Positions 16,166 to 24,988 of a stretch of 64,000 nucleotides of DNA are shown piece after piece. The notes under the pieces are model-generated. The model worked only from the letters and a program-made list of their open reading frames with translations. It searched no databases and was not told the DNA's origin. This stretch comes from Psychrobium sp051201665. GTDB lineage: Bacteria; Pseudomonadota; Gammaproteobacteria; Enterobacterales; Psychrobiaceae. Every line of letters starts with the position of its first letter. Position 1 is the first letter of the stretch. The stretch lies in assembly GCF_051201665.1 (NCBI RefSeq), contig NZ_CP179210.1:1550001-1614000 (forward strand). The letters run 5' to 3'. Made by a program: the position numbers and the translations under genes.

Positions 16166-16372
16166 GCTTTATCAATATTGGTTTTTTACATTAATTTCAA
16201 GTTTGAACTATCGTTCAATTTTAGTCTTTTAATCCATGCTCCTCCTATGTTTTTATTAACTATTGGTTTAGATGAATGGGAAATAAACGCGATAGAAGGT
16301 TTTTTTATTGTTATTGCATATCTTTTATTGCTTTTTTCTTTATGGTCTAAACCAAATAAAATAAAAAAATAA
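16166..16372 (+). pseudogene. 3' remnant of a membrane protein gene, cut by IS66
   Basis: From the IS66 edge the plus strand encodes LSILVFYINFKFELSFNFSL, then HAPPMFLLTIGLDEWEINAI and a hydrophobic FFIVIAYLLLLFSLW segment before KPNKIKK and stop. That is about 68 residues with two or three membrane helices. The open frame extends into IS66 (to 16133), but that part is IS sequence. It may be the tail of a membrane immunity protein. No family recognised. Confidence 0.6.
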
Positions 16373-16455
16373 AAAATAAAGGACAGGCTACTTTTCGGAA
16401 CAAAAAATAAAGGACAGGCTACTTTTTATTATTGATTGTTGATATTTTGTTCGTT

Positions 16456-16493
16456 CCTACTATGCTTTGAAATGTTTCAATCAGCGTAGTAGG
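16456..16493 (+). promoter_or_regulatory. REP-like hairpin over the transposase ribosome-binding site (copy 2)
   Basis: The same palindrome as at 6495-6532 (CCTACTATGCT ... AGCGTAGTAGG), running into AGGAG at 16491-16495 before the ATG at 16501. Confidence 0.6.
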
Positions 16494-16500
16494 AGTTGTT

Positions 16501-17559
16501 ATGACGAGAGCACGTCACCAGCTAATTGATTTATCAGCTACGTCGTATTATCACGTTATTAATCGATGTGTTCGGCGTAGTTTCTTGTGTGGTAATGACC
16601 CGTATACCAAACGTAATTATGACCATAGGCGGCAATGGCTTGTTGACCGTATAAAATTACTTTCGTCTATCTTTTCAATTAATATCGCGGCTTATGCGAT
16701 TATGAGTAATCACTATCACCTAGTGTTGCAAGTCGATAAATTCCATGCGGATATGTTATCAATGGACGAGGTGATTGAGCGCTGGTATTGCTTGTATAAC
16801 GGTCATCCCATTGTTGACGATTATCTTGCTGACCGAGAAATGAGTACTGTTAAGCTTACAAAAGTTGAAGAATATGCCCAGCTTTGGCGTGAACGTTTAT
16901 ATGATATTTCGTGGTTTATGAAATGTCTTAATGAGCATATTTCCCGAGAAGCCAATAAAGAAGATAATTGCACAGGTAAATTATATTCGCTGCCTTCCAT
17001 GGCGCTCACCCTTCGGGCCAGCTAAAGCTGTTCTATTTTTTTCCCTAAAAATTAGTGGGAAGGGCGATTTAAGTCTCAAGCGTTGCTTGATGAAAAAGCG
17101 TTGTTAAGCTGTCTTGCGTATGTGGACTTAAATCCAATCAGAGCAGGCATTGCACAAAGTGTTGAAGACAGTGATTTCACATCGATTCAAGAGCGAGTAA
17201 AGCAATATAAATCTCATCAGCGTCAGCAGCACAAAGCCAATGATGGCTGCACTGTTTCATCTCAACCGCCATCTTTACTCCCGTTTTCACCTGTTGCCAA
17301 CACAAACGCTATTCCACTGAGCTACAGAGACTATTTCGAGTTAGTTGATTGGAGTGGTCGACACATCGCCCCTACAAAGCGTGGGTTTATTGATGAGAGC
17401 GCACCTAAGATTCTACAGGTGTTAGAAATCGATACAGATGAGTGGCTTTCGGCTGCCAAGGAGTTCAGACGGCAATACGGCAGTTTTGCTGGCAATGAAG
17501 CTCATTTACGAGATTATGCTCACCATCACGGTCGAAGTTGGTGTAAAGGCGTCGGCTAA
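16501..17559 (+). pseudogene. RAYT transposase gene interrupted by a 72-bp insertion
   Basis: It matches the protein at 6540 along its length (for example NHYHLVLQVDK, CLNEHISREANKEDNCTGK, DYFELVDWSGRH, HHGRSWCKGVG). At 16983-17055 a net 72-bp insertion splits the GKFWEGR motif. It adds in-frame stops TAA (17023-17025) and TAG (17053-17055) but keeps the overall frame. The N-terminal product would be 174 residues. The downstream half stays open from 17056 to 17559. DNA divergence from copy 1 is marked, so these are not recent duplicates. Confidence 0.9.
16983..17055. repeat. Small 72-bp insert in the transposase gene
   Basis: It is more GC-rich than its host. Self-pairing motifs CCCTTCGGG and CAGCTAAAGCTG are visible. 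It is flanked by the short repeat AAATTA (16978-16983 and 17049-17054), consistent with a target duplication of a tiny mobile repeat. Confidence 0.65.
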
Positions 17560-17854
17560 TCCTCAGTATTAACTGTTCTTATTATTTTCCGCCTCAGCAA
17601 TAGAGCTGACGAATTTACTCGTTCAAATTTCATCATTTCATAGTTCTCATGTCCCCAGTTCATTTTTGTTTACTAAATGAGCCCAATTTTTCATTGGTTT
17701 TAGTTAGTGCAATTTAATTTTGAACTGATTGTGATTAGGTTAAATCAATGAGATATTTGTGTCTGTCCTTTATTTTTTTCATATACCCAAAGTTATTTGG
17801 TAATACGGGCGCTGGTATTTATCCATTGGATATGTCGATATTCAGTAACCAGTT
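17560..17854. other. Non-coding right part of the RAYT element and spacer
   Basis: It contains the RAYT right end (17757-17780). No gene is seen in the remainder up to the MITE. Confidence 0.6.
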
Positions 17855-17857
17855 TAA

Positions 17858-18014
17858 TACCAATTGCATTAAATATTTGCCCACTTGTACTTGTTAAAAT
17901 TAACTAAAATGGCGTTGCTCTCAATCCTAATAGCCAGCTATTAGTCAATCGAGCGCCTTGTTTTAGCTGATTTTCTCTACGCACAACAAGATCACTTACT
18001 TAATGCAATTGGTA
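17858..18014 (+). mobile_element. MITE, family 1, copy 1 (157 bp, TSD TAA)
   Basis: The ends TACCAATTGCATTAA and TTAATGCAATTGGTA are perfect inverted repeats. The inside is also partly palindromic (AATAGCCAGCTATT). It is flanked by TAA (17855-17857 and 18015-18017). No coding capacity. Four more copies lie in the window. It ends just upstream of the CPBP-like gene at 18034. Confidence 0.92.
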
Positions 18015-18136
18015 TAAAAAGGATTTTCGAATCATGATAACCAAGAAAAATGGTAATGAATTGATTTATATACTGAAAGCTGGATTGACATCCATTTTTA
18101 GCTCGGTAATTATTGGATTGATTATTGTTAATCTTT

Positions 18137-19110
18137 CATGCCTATGCACTTGGCTCAGGACGATTTTACAGGTACATGAACTATCGCCAAATTTAACAGT
18201 CGGTTAGGGATTTGTTTTTCAATAAATCGACGGTTGAACCGATAACAGAACTCATCTAGATATTCTTGTAGGTATTTTCCCGATACACCATGAAATGTAC
18301 CCAACAAAAATGTTTTTAAATTGCCAATGGCGATATGTACCCATGGTAGCCATTCATCAACCAAATGGCTTGGTGTTACCCTCGCTTCATGGTCCTGTGC
18401 TTGGTCAATTATATTCAGAGCAGCCAATGCATCAGAACGAACTTTCTGACCTGGTTTTAAGTACTTCTTAACAAACTTATCAACGCTAAAATGGCAAATA
18501 CTATCAACTACTTCCATGGCAATAAATCCTGCCTTTTTCTCTTTACTTTCACAGGCGATTAATACATTCTTTTTTCCTGCTGCACCACGACCTCGTTTCC
18601 CTTTTTGTCTACCTCCAACAAGTGCATCATCTAGCTCTATTGTTCCACTCAATTGATATAAACTATCTCTGTGACCCATAGCACTTCTAAGTTTTTTTAA
18701 AATGAGTCTCGCTGTTCGCCAATTGACTTCTATTAATTTGCTTAGTCTTAGTGCGGATATACTTCCCTTATCAGAGCCAAGAAAATAGATAGCCCAAAAC
18801 CACTGGATTAAGGTGATTTTACTCCCATGAAAAAGTGTCCCTGCCGTGACTGATGTTTGCTTTTTACATTGCGTGCATTCGTATAAGTGGCGACTGGCAA
18901 TTTTATAGTTATGAGCATTGCCGCAACGCGGGCAAATAAAGCCATTTTTCCATTTCATTTCTTGTAAATATTCTAAGCAATCATCTTCAGTACTAAACTG
19001 TTTTTGCCAAGCTAAAAAGCTTGCTTCTGGCATGTTCATGATTATGTCTACCTATACAGTGTGTTTATATACACAGTATAGTTCAATCCTGAGTTTTCTG
19101 CATAGGCATG
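18137..19110 (-). mobile_element. IS1595-family insertion sequence (974 bp)
   Basis: The ends CATGCCTATGCA (18137) and TGCATAGGCATG (ending 19110) are inverted, with a further shared CTCAGGA inside. It is flanked by the perfect 8-bp duplication TAATCTTT (18129-18136 and 19111-19118), the usual length for IS1595. Confidence 0.93.
18155..19039 (-). CDS. IS1595-family transposase
   Basis: 294 residues. An N-terminal zinc ribbon (CPRCGN ... CTQCKKQ, residues ~36-60) is followed by the ISXO2-like DDE domain, with IELDDALVGG, VRSDALAAL and the terminal HGVSGKYLQEYLDEFCYRFN motif. Length and domain order are those of an intact enzyme. It catalyses transposition of the surrounding element. Confidence 0.93.
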   Translation of the reverse strand: MNMPEASFLAWQKQFSTEDDCLEYLQEMKWKNGFICPRCGNAHNYKIASRHLYECTQCKKQTSVTAGTLFHGSKITLIQWFWAIYFLGSDKGSISALRLSKLIEVNWRTARLILKKLRSAMGHRDSLYQLSGTIELDDALVGGRQKGKRGRGAAGKKNVLIACESKEKKAGFIAMEVVDSICHFSVDKFVKKYLKPGQKVRSDALAALNIIDQAQDHEARVTPSHLVDEWLPWVHIAIGNLKTFLLGTFHGVSGKYLQEYLDEFCYRFNRRFIEKQIPNRLLNLAIVHVPVKSS

Positions 19111-19587
19111 TAATCTTTTTGATTTTAGTGCTTATTTTACCTCGGACATCGATGACACTTCTTTGTCGGTCGTCGATTTTTTTGGTTACGTCATAATAGC
19201 ACCTGTAATTGAAACCGCTTTGATGCGCCCAATTATTAATTTAATCAGATATTTTACTGTTCGATTTTGGGTTATCGTATTTTGCAGTGCTTTTATTTGG
19301 TCGTGCTTACATTCTCTTATGCTGCCTGTCTGGGGGCTTTTTGTGTTTACATGTTTCGTCGTCTTTTCGGTTGCTTACTTAACTTGGGAGAAGCGATCCA
19401 ATAAATATGCTTATACGATCACTGCAAGTATTCATGCATTACATAATTTATCAGTATGTACGGCTTTAGTCTTTTTATAGAATAAACAGTTATTTGAGTT
19501 GTAAATATTTTTGTAAATCAGCCGTTGATTTTCCTTCTCAATTTTCTAACGCGTGTTGTGTTGACGAGATAATCTAGTTGTACAATT

Positions 19588-19622
19588 AAAAAAAGCCATT
19601 ATCGCAGGATAATGGCTTTTAA
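19588..19622 (-). terminator. Bidirectional terminator between the CPBP and M16 genes
   Basis: AAAAGCCATTATC and GATAATGGCTTTT form a 13-bp stem with a four-base loop. The longer T run is on the minus strand, where it follows the M16 peptidase gene. Confidence 0.9.
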
Positions 19623-19648
19623 TTTATTTGGCTACTGTCTTTGAGCGC

Positions 19649-22495
19649 TTAGTTCAATAATACTGGCTTACCTAATCCAAGCTTATCTAGGCGTTTTAAC
19701 TGCGTTTTCGCATCACCAACGACAACGTAAACCAAGCTTTGTGGTTTGATGTAATCTTTGGCAAGTGCTTTAACATCGTTTAGTGCTAGCTGTTCGATGC
19801 CTTTAGCGCGAAGTTGAACGTAGTTTGCAGGCAGGTTGTAAGTGGCCATGTCACGCAAGATACCGAGTTTGGCGCCAAGCGTTTCAAAACGGCGAGCGTT
19901 ACTTTTAAGGTAGAAGCTCTTGGTTGTATCTAAGTCGCTTTGTGCTAAATCAGCGCCATAATTAGTTGTCATATCTTTGATTATTTCAATCGACTCCAGT
20001 GTCACATTGCTTCGAACACCTGAGCTAATCATAAAGTTGCTCTTGTTTTTATCGCCATAAAAGTTAGAGCGAACACCATAGGTGTAACCTTTAGTTTCAC
20101 GCAGTTCTTGAGTTAGTTTTGACGCAAAACCGCCGCCGCCAAGACGATAATTCATGACTTGAGCGTTATAGAAGTTTTTATCATCCGCAAGTAACGATGC
20201 GTGTCCAATGCGCAGTTGCGATTGTTTTGCGCCTGGCACGTCGTAGAAGTATAAACGCGGTTTAGCACTTAATGATGGCTGCTTAATAGTGGGTAGTTGG
20301 CGAGCTTTCGCTTTCCATTGTGTATTTAACGCAGTTAGTGGACCTAAAACGTCATTTTCTTTGATGTCACCAACAATTTGAATCGTCGTTAAGTTTGGTA
20401 ACACGTTGTCTTTGTAAAACTGTTTTAAGTCAGCCAAGTTAATTTTATCTAAAGACTCCACACTACCTGCTAGGTTATGAGAGAAGAGGTTATCTTTTCC
20501 GTAAACTAATTGTTTGAATTGATCATCAGCAATAGCGCGTGGGCTAGACTGTTGCTCAATAATTTGATTCTTAAGACGAGTTTTTACTTGTTCGAATTCA
20601 GCAGCGTCCCAACGAGGCGTTAATAACATTTCGTTAATTAATGCCATGACTTCATCGTAGTTGCGCGACAACATGCTCGCCGTAATTCGAATGCTATTAG
20701 AGGTTGTGTAAGTGCCAATATCTGCACCTAGCGCTTTAATGGCATCTTCAAATTGGGTGATGCTTTGTTGCTGTGTGCCACGATTAAGCAGTTCACCGAC
20801 TAAGTTAGCAACGCCCACTTTATTGATATCATCAAATAACATGCCGCCCGCGATATCGATATTGACTTGAACCAATGGCGTTTCGTTGCTCACGATACCT
20901 GAGACTCGAATGCCGTTATCAAGCGTTTCATTCCAGACTTGTGGCACTGAAAGAACAGGATCTTTGCCATAAGCTGGCTCTACTGTGCGGTCAAATGTTG
21001 ATGGGGTACGCTGGTATTGTGCTTGTTGTGATGCATCAAATGATTGCTCTGCGCCGTTAACAATTTTTTCCTGTTCAACGGTTACCAGTTTTGAACCACT
21101 AAGTGCTAACTCAGTGTGTTTGGCTGGTACAAAACTTGTTGCTACAAATGGTTTGTTTTTAATGTATTGGTTGTAGACGCGCCATACATCATCTTTGGTT
21201 ACCGCAAGAATGCGTTTACCATGCTGATTGATGTAGCCTGGATCGTTGGCGAAAATATTATACTGTGCCAGTTGAAAACCTTTACCAAGGGCACTTGAAA
21301 TGCCTTTGTAGAAGCTGGTTTCTTGACCCGCTTTAATACGGTCTAGATCGGCCTGATCGAACCCTTGTTTTTCAAAGTTCGCTAGCGCTGTGTTAATGCC
21401 GCTCTCTATGTCGTCAAGCTTTACGTTGTTAAAACCACGGCTTGAAATAAAGAATTGTCCTGCAAGTTCAGATTCCCAACCATAAACATCGACAGATGAC
21501 GTTAGTTTCATTTCGTCAACTAATTGGTGATTTAACGGCGCCGATTTACCGTCACCTAATAGTGCTGCTAATACTGACAGGGCGTAAGAGTCTTCGTGAT
21601 AAATAGATACTGTTGGCCATACCATCGTTAATTCAGGCAGCTGCGCTAAATTATCTTCAAACATGACTTTTTTAGTTGTTGTTAACTGCGCTGGTTGTTT
21701 TTTGTTTGGCGTAACATCTTCGCCGCGTTTGATTTCGTCGAAATATTTATGAACCCATTCTTTAGCTTGTTGCGGCTCAAAATCACCAGAGACAACTAAG
21801 GTGACGTTATTTGGCACATACCAGCGTTTAAAGAATTCTTTGACATCGTCAAGTGTGGCGTTTTGTAAATCAGTCAATGAACCAATAACTTGCCAGCTAT
21901 ACGGATGACCTGCTGGGTATAATGTTTTATCAATAACGGCGTACGTGTGGCCATAAGGACGGTTATCAATATTTTGGCGCTTTTCATTTTTCACGACTTG
22001 TTTTTCTTTAGCTAATACTTGTTCTGTGACGGTATTAATAAAGAACCCTAGCTTATCTGACTCTGCCCAGAGCATTTTTTCTAATGCATTTGATGGTACC
22101 GCTTGATAATAATTGGTTCTGTCGCGGCTGGTAGAGCCGTTAGCGCCTGAACCACCAATACGCGCGCTTAGTTTATCTAAGCCGCCTTTACCTAAGTTTT
22201 CTGATTCAAGAAATAGCAAATGTTCAAAAAGGTGAGCAAATCCTGTGCGCCCTGGTAATTCACGCGCTGAACCAACATGTGATGTTAATGCAACAGCAAC
22301 AACAGGATCGCTGTGATCGGTATGGAAAACGACTTCAAGGCCATTGTCTAAGGTGAACTTTTCAAAAGCAATGTCAGTCGATTGTGCTTTTTGAACAGCC
22401 GCTGACGGTGCTGGAGAAGCGCTGTTGGTGCTCTCACAGCCCGACAAAGCGAGCATTGCCGTCATCGTTGCGGCAAAAATAGGCGTAAATTTCAT
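19649..22495 (-). CDS. M16 family zinc metallopeptidase, lipoprotein
   Basis: 948 residues. The N-terminus is a lipoprotein signal ending LALSGC (Cys20), so the protein is probably anchored in a membrane facing the periplasm. The first M16 domain has the inverted zinc motif HLFEH (residues 88-92), with a downstream Glu in VVKNEKRQN. The second half (from about residue 500) is a second M16 domain without the motif, ending in QELRETKGYTYGV, the conserved substrate-binding Arg/Tyr block. Such two-domain proteins degrade peptides in a closed chamber. It is a single-gene unit with a terminator downstream. Confidence 0.93.
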   Translation of the reverse strand: MKFTPIFAATMTAMLALSGCESTNSASPAPSAAVQKAQSTDIAFEKFTLDNGLEVVFHTDHSDPVVAVALTSHVGSARELPGRTGFAHLFEHLLFLESENLGKGGLDKLSARIGGSGANGSTSRDRTNYYQAVPSNALEKMLWAESDKLGFFINTVTEQVLAKEKQVVKNEKRQNIDNRPYGHTYAVIDKTLYPAGHPYSWQVIGSLTDLQNATLDDVKEFFKRWYVPNNVTLVVSGDFEPQQAKEWVHKYFDEIKRGEDVTPNKKQPAQLTTTKKVMFEDNLAQLPELTMVWPTVSIYHEDSYALSVLAALLGDGKSAPLNHQLVDEMKLTSSVDVYGWESELAGQFFISSRGFNNVKLDDIESGINTALANFEKQGFDQADLDRIKAGQETSFYKGISSALGKGFQLAQYNIFANDPGYINQHGKRILAVTKDDVWRVYNQYIKNKPFVATSFVPAKHTELALSGSKLVTVEQEKIVNGAEQSFDASQQAQYQRTPSTFDRTVEPAYGKDPVLSVPQVWNETLDNGIRVSGIVSNETPLVQVNIDIAGGMLFDDINKVGVANLVGELLNRGTQQQSITQFEDAIKALGADIGTYTTSNSIRITASMLSRNYDEVMALINEMLLTPRWDAAEFEQVKTRLKNQIIEQQSSPRAIADDQFKQLVYGKDNLFSHNLAGSVESLDKINLADLKQFYKDNVLPNLTTIQIVGDIKENDVLGPLTALNTQWKAKARQLPTIKQPSLSAKPRLYFYDVPGAKQSQLRIGHASLLADDKNFYNAQVMNYRLGGGGFASKLTQELRETKGYTYGVRSNFYGDKNKSNFMISSGVRSNVTLESIEIIKDMTTNYGADLAQSDLDTTKSFYLKSNARRFETLGAKLGILRDMATYNLPANYVQLRAKGIEQLALNDVKALAKDYIKPQSLVYVVVGDAKTQLKRLDKLGLGKPVLLN

Positions 22496-22604
22496 ATTAT
22501 TATCATCTTGTTAAGGTTAGCTGTAGTGTAACGCACTGACGGTGATATAAAAGAGTCGTGATAAGTTCAATGATGTTAATTTGTTAGAAATTGTGACTGA
22601 ATAT

Positions 22605-23846
22605 TTAGGGGAGGAATTTGGGGATACTTAATGAAAATTTAGCACCGCTTAGTGTTGAAGAATCGACGCTGCATTCTCCTTGATGCCATTGAGCTATGCG
22701 TTTAACAATTGCCAGACCAAGGCCAAAGCCGCCATTGTCTTTATTACGGCTCTTGTCCAAGCGAGTGAATGCTTGAAACACTAACTCTCGCTGTGATTCA
22801 TCAATGCCTTGCCCGTCATCTTCTACATAAAATATGACTCGATTGTTTGTTTGAGTAATTGTAACTGTCACTTGGCTTTGCGCATAACGCAGAGCATTAG
22901 TTATATAATTTTGTAGGGCGCGTTCAATTAAGTGACCATCACAGCGGCAGATAATATTTTCGGTAATATTTCGTGTGACATTAACTTGGTGATGACGCGT
23001 TAGTTTATCAATGAGATGCGTTGCTAACTCACTAATGTTAACGTCTTCCATATGTAAATTGTCGTTTTGACTTTCAAGTCGTCCATAATTAAGCATTTCA
23101 TCGACGAGTCGTTCGAGTTCAACAACATCTTGGCGCATACAAGGTAATTGAGGCACATGCTCTTTATCGAGCATCGCGAAGGTAAATTTTAAGCGAGAAA
23201 GTGGTGTGCGAATTTCATGGGATACGGCATTAGTGAGCTGTCTTTGCTCATTGATATGCCGCGATATTTGAGCCGTCATCGCGTTAAATGTTGTTAGTAC
23301 TGGCGCAATGGTTGAACGCTTATTAACTGGAATTGGCGCAGCTTGGCCACCTTGACTGAAATGGTCACTAGCGAGCTGTAAGCTTTTAAGGTCGCGCCAT
23401 AGTGGCCAAATCCATAATGCGATAATGCCGGCTAAACACAGGTAAGACACGAGAAAAATGAGCGGTTTAACGATGTTGTTTTGTGATTCTTGATAAAAAG
23501 GACCCACTAAATAGAGCTGTGACTGCGGCTGAACATAAGCATAAATCTCATCATGTTCATCGACAGTCATTACGGCTTCTTGCTGTGCTAGTGCTTGCTC
23601 TTGCCAGTCGAGCAATGCAATGTCATTGTTATCTTGCGGTGTAATGCTTAATTCAAGGCGTTTAGAGAGCCGTTCAACGTTTTGGCTGTTTAGTGTCAAT
23701 GCCAATGAATTTGCGATTTGTTCGATAGCAATAATCTGTGATGATGGCGCATTATTTAAAGACTGCCACAGTTTTTCTGACAATCCATTAATGGCGCTGA
23801 TGGAGATAATTAGTAACAAATATAAGCTAACGAATAGGCGCAGCAT
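22605..23846 (-). CDS. Sensor histidine kinase
   Basis: 413 residues. N-terminal membrane helix (1-20), a ~100-residue periplasmic region, a second helix (about 127-150), a HAMP-like linker, then HisKA with AVSHEIRTPLSRLKF (His210). The HATPase domain has NYITNALRYA, VEDDGQGID and GGFGLGLAIV. The layout resembles RstB/CpxA-type kinases. It follows the response regulator by three bases and probably reports envelope stress to it. The co-encoded MipA and DUF3019 proteins suggest a signal at the outer membrane or periplasm, which is an inference. Confidence 0.93.
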   Translation of the reverse strand: MLRLFVSLYLLLIISISAINGLSEKLWQSLNNAPSSQIIAIEQIANSLALTLNSQNVERLSKRLELSITPQDNNDIALLDWQEQALAQQEAVMTVDEHDEIYAYVQPQSQLYLVGPFYQESQNNIVKPLIFLVSYLCLAGIIALWIWPLWRDLKSLQLASDHFSQGGQAAPIPVNKRSTIAPVLTTFNAMTAQISRHINEQRQLTNAVSHEIRTPLSRLKFTFAMLDKEHVPQLPCMRQDVVELERLVDEMLNYGRLESQNDNLHMEDVNISELATHLIDKLTRHHQVNVTRNITENIICRCDGHLIERALQNYITNALRYAQSQVTVTITQTNNRVIFYVEDDGQGIDESQRELVFQAFTRLDKSRNKDNGGFGLGLAIVKRIAQWHQGECSVDSSTLSGAKFSLSIPKFLP

Positions 23847-23849
23847 TTG

Positions 23850-24542
23850 TTAATCCCATGCCGTCGGGCTGAATATGTATCCTTTGCCCCATACCGTGAT
23901 AATGCGAGTGGGTGCAGACAAGTCATCATCGAGTTTTTTTCTCAGCCGAGAAACGCGGACATCAACGCTGCGATCAAAACCATCATATTCCCTGCCAATC
24001 ATCGTTTTATGAATATAATCGCGACTTTGAACTTCACCAGCTTTATTAGCTAAGAGCCACAAAAGTTCAAATTCGTGACTTGTGAGTATGACGTTTTCAC
24101 TTGCCAGTGATACTGTTCGCATGGAATTATTGATGTGCAATTGACCAAAGTTTAATTCTTGTGAATTATCATTCGTGACGGGCGCTGCACGGCGTAATGC
24201 ATTATTAACGCGCGCTAATAAAACATGAGGCTCTACCGGTTTGATAATGTAATCATCTGCGCCTAATTCAAGGCCGGTCACATGGTCAAAATCGCAGTCT
24301 TTGGCGGTTAAAAAGAGAATAGGGTGCGTAAAGGTTTGACGAATCTTTTTGATAATTGAAAATCCATCGCTACCTGGCAGCATAATGTCTAGCAATATTA
24401 AATCCGGTTGATGATGTTTTAAGTAATCCACCACCAAATCGCCACGTTCTAACACGGTAACCTTAATACCATGATGTGTTAAAAACTGCTCTACTAAATC
24501 GGCGAGACGTTTATCATCTTCAACCAATAACACTTGTTTCAT
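23850..24542 (-). CDS. OmpR-family response regulator
   Basis: 230 residues from ATG 24542, which overlaps the stop of the DUF3019 gene as TAATG. An upstream in-frame start at 24557 would add only five residues. The receiver domain has paired acidic VEDD near the start, phospho-acceptor Asp52 in LILLDIMLP, and LTAKD and IKPVE (Lys) near its end. The C-terminal winged helix ends RSVDVRVSRLRKKL ... TVWGKGYIF, typical of OmpR/PhoB regulators. Partner of the kinase at 22605. Confidence 0.95.
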   Translation of the reverse strand: MKQVLLVEDDKRLADLVEQFLTHHGIKVTVLERGDLVVDYLKHHQPDLILLDIMLPGSDGFSIIKKIRQTFTHPILFLTAKDCDFDHVTGLELGADDYIIKPVEPHVLLARVNNALRRAAPVTNDNSQELNFGQLHINNSMRTVSLASENVILTSHEFELLWLLANKAGEVQSRDYIHKTMIGREYDGFDRSVDVRVSRLRKKLDDDLSAPTRIITVWGKGYIFSPTAWD

Positions 24543-24982
24543 TAAAATACACTCCAATCGGCTCTTAATCTGCGTCTAAAGCGCTTTGACGTTGCGCTTT
24601 TAACACTTACTTTGGTGTGAGCAATAACCTGGTTGTGCTCATTTATTAGTTCAAAAATTGTTGAGTCTCTGATTTTAAATACCAATGTTTCTGAAACACG
24701 TTGTTTGGATTGCCAACATTTGATGCGTTGTTTATTGCCATAGAGACAGTAGTTAGCGATAACAGGCGTTTTCCAGTTAATCTGCAGTGGTTTATTGCAT
24801 GCATCACCTGACAAATTAACGACGCAGGTTGATGGTGAAATAGAAAATACAGTTTGAGGGCTTGCCATTGCATTTTGGGGCACCAGAAAAAACACCATCG
24901 ATATTAATAGTGTGATGGTCTTAATTTTATGTGCTTTTGCCAAATACTTAATCATTAAGTGGTTAAACACCAGTTGATCCAT
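24542..24982 (-). CDS. DUF3019 periplasmic protein
   Basis: 146 residues from ATG 24982; an in-frame ATG at 24955 is also possible and would place the signal peptide (IKTITLLISMVFFLVPQNAMA) nearer the N-terminus. The mature part reads FSISPSTCVVNLSGDACNKP and YCLYGNKQRIKCW, the cysteine pattern of DUF3019. The function of that family is unknown. Genes of this family usually lie beside a two-component system and a MipA/OmpV protein, as here. It is translationally linked to both neighbours. Confidence 0.85.
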   Translation of the reverse strand: MDQLVFNHLMIKYLAKAHKIKTITLLISMVFFLVPQNAMASPQTVFSISPSTCVVNLSGDACNKPLQINWKTPVIANYCLYGNKQRIKCWQSKQRVSETLVFKIRDSTIFELINEHNQVIAHTKVSVKSATSKRFRRRLRADWSVF

Positions 24983-24988
24983 CGCCAA

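Larger units (their letters stand above)
16375..17780 (+). mobile_element. RAYT-type element, second copy (transposase gene broken)
   Basis: The left side has two tandem copies of the end (AAATAAAGGACAGGCTACTTTT at about 16374 and 16404). The right end, TGTGTCTGTCCTTTATTTTTTT (about 17757-17780), is its inverse over about 14 bases. The transposase gene and upstream hairpin lie between them. Confidence 0.75.
18034..19480 (+). pseudogene. CPBP (CAAX-protease-like) membrane protein gene split by IS1595-type element
   Basis: Joining 18034-18136 to 19119-19480 (dropping the IS and one 8-bp duplication) gives one open frame of 154 residues. It starts MITKKNGNELIYILKAGLTS and reads through NLFDFSAYFTSDIDD. 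It has CPBP-type motifs in order: APVIETALMRP (usually EExxxR, here Glu-Thr), FIWSCLHS (the FxxxH motif) and SIHALHNLS (second His motif). CPBP proteins are intramembrane glutamic-type proteases; in bacteria some act in bacteriocin immunity or peptide processing. The changed first motif means activity was uncertain even before the insertion. Confidence 0.8.

Noticed and set aside
16133..16372. 79-residue plus-strand gene
   Set aside because: Its first 11 codons are IS66 terminal sequence. Only the part from 16166 is a remnant of a real gene.
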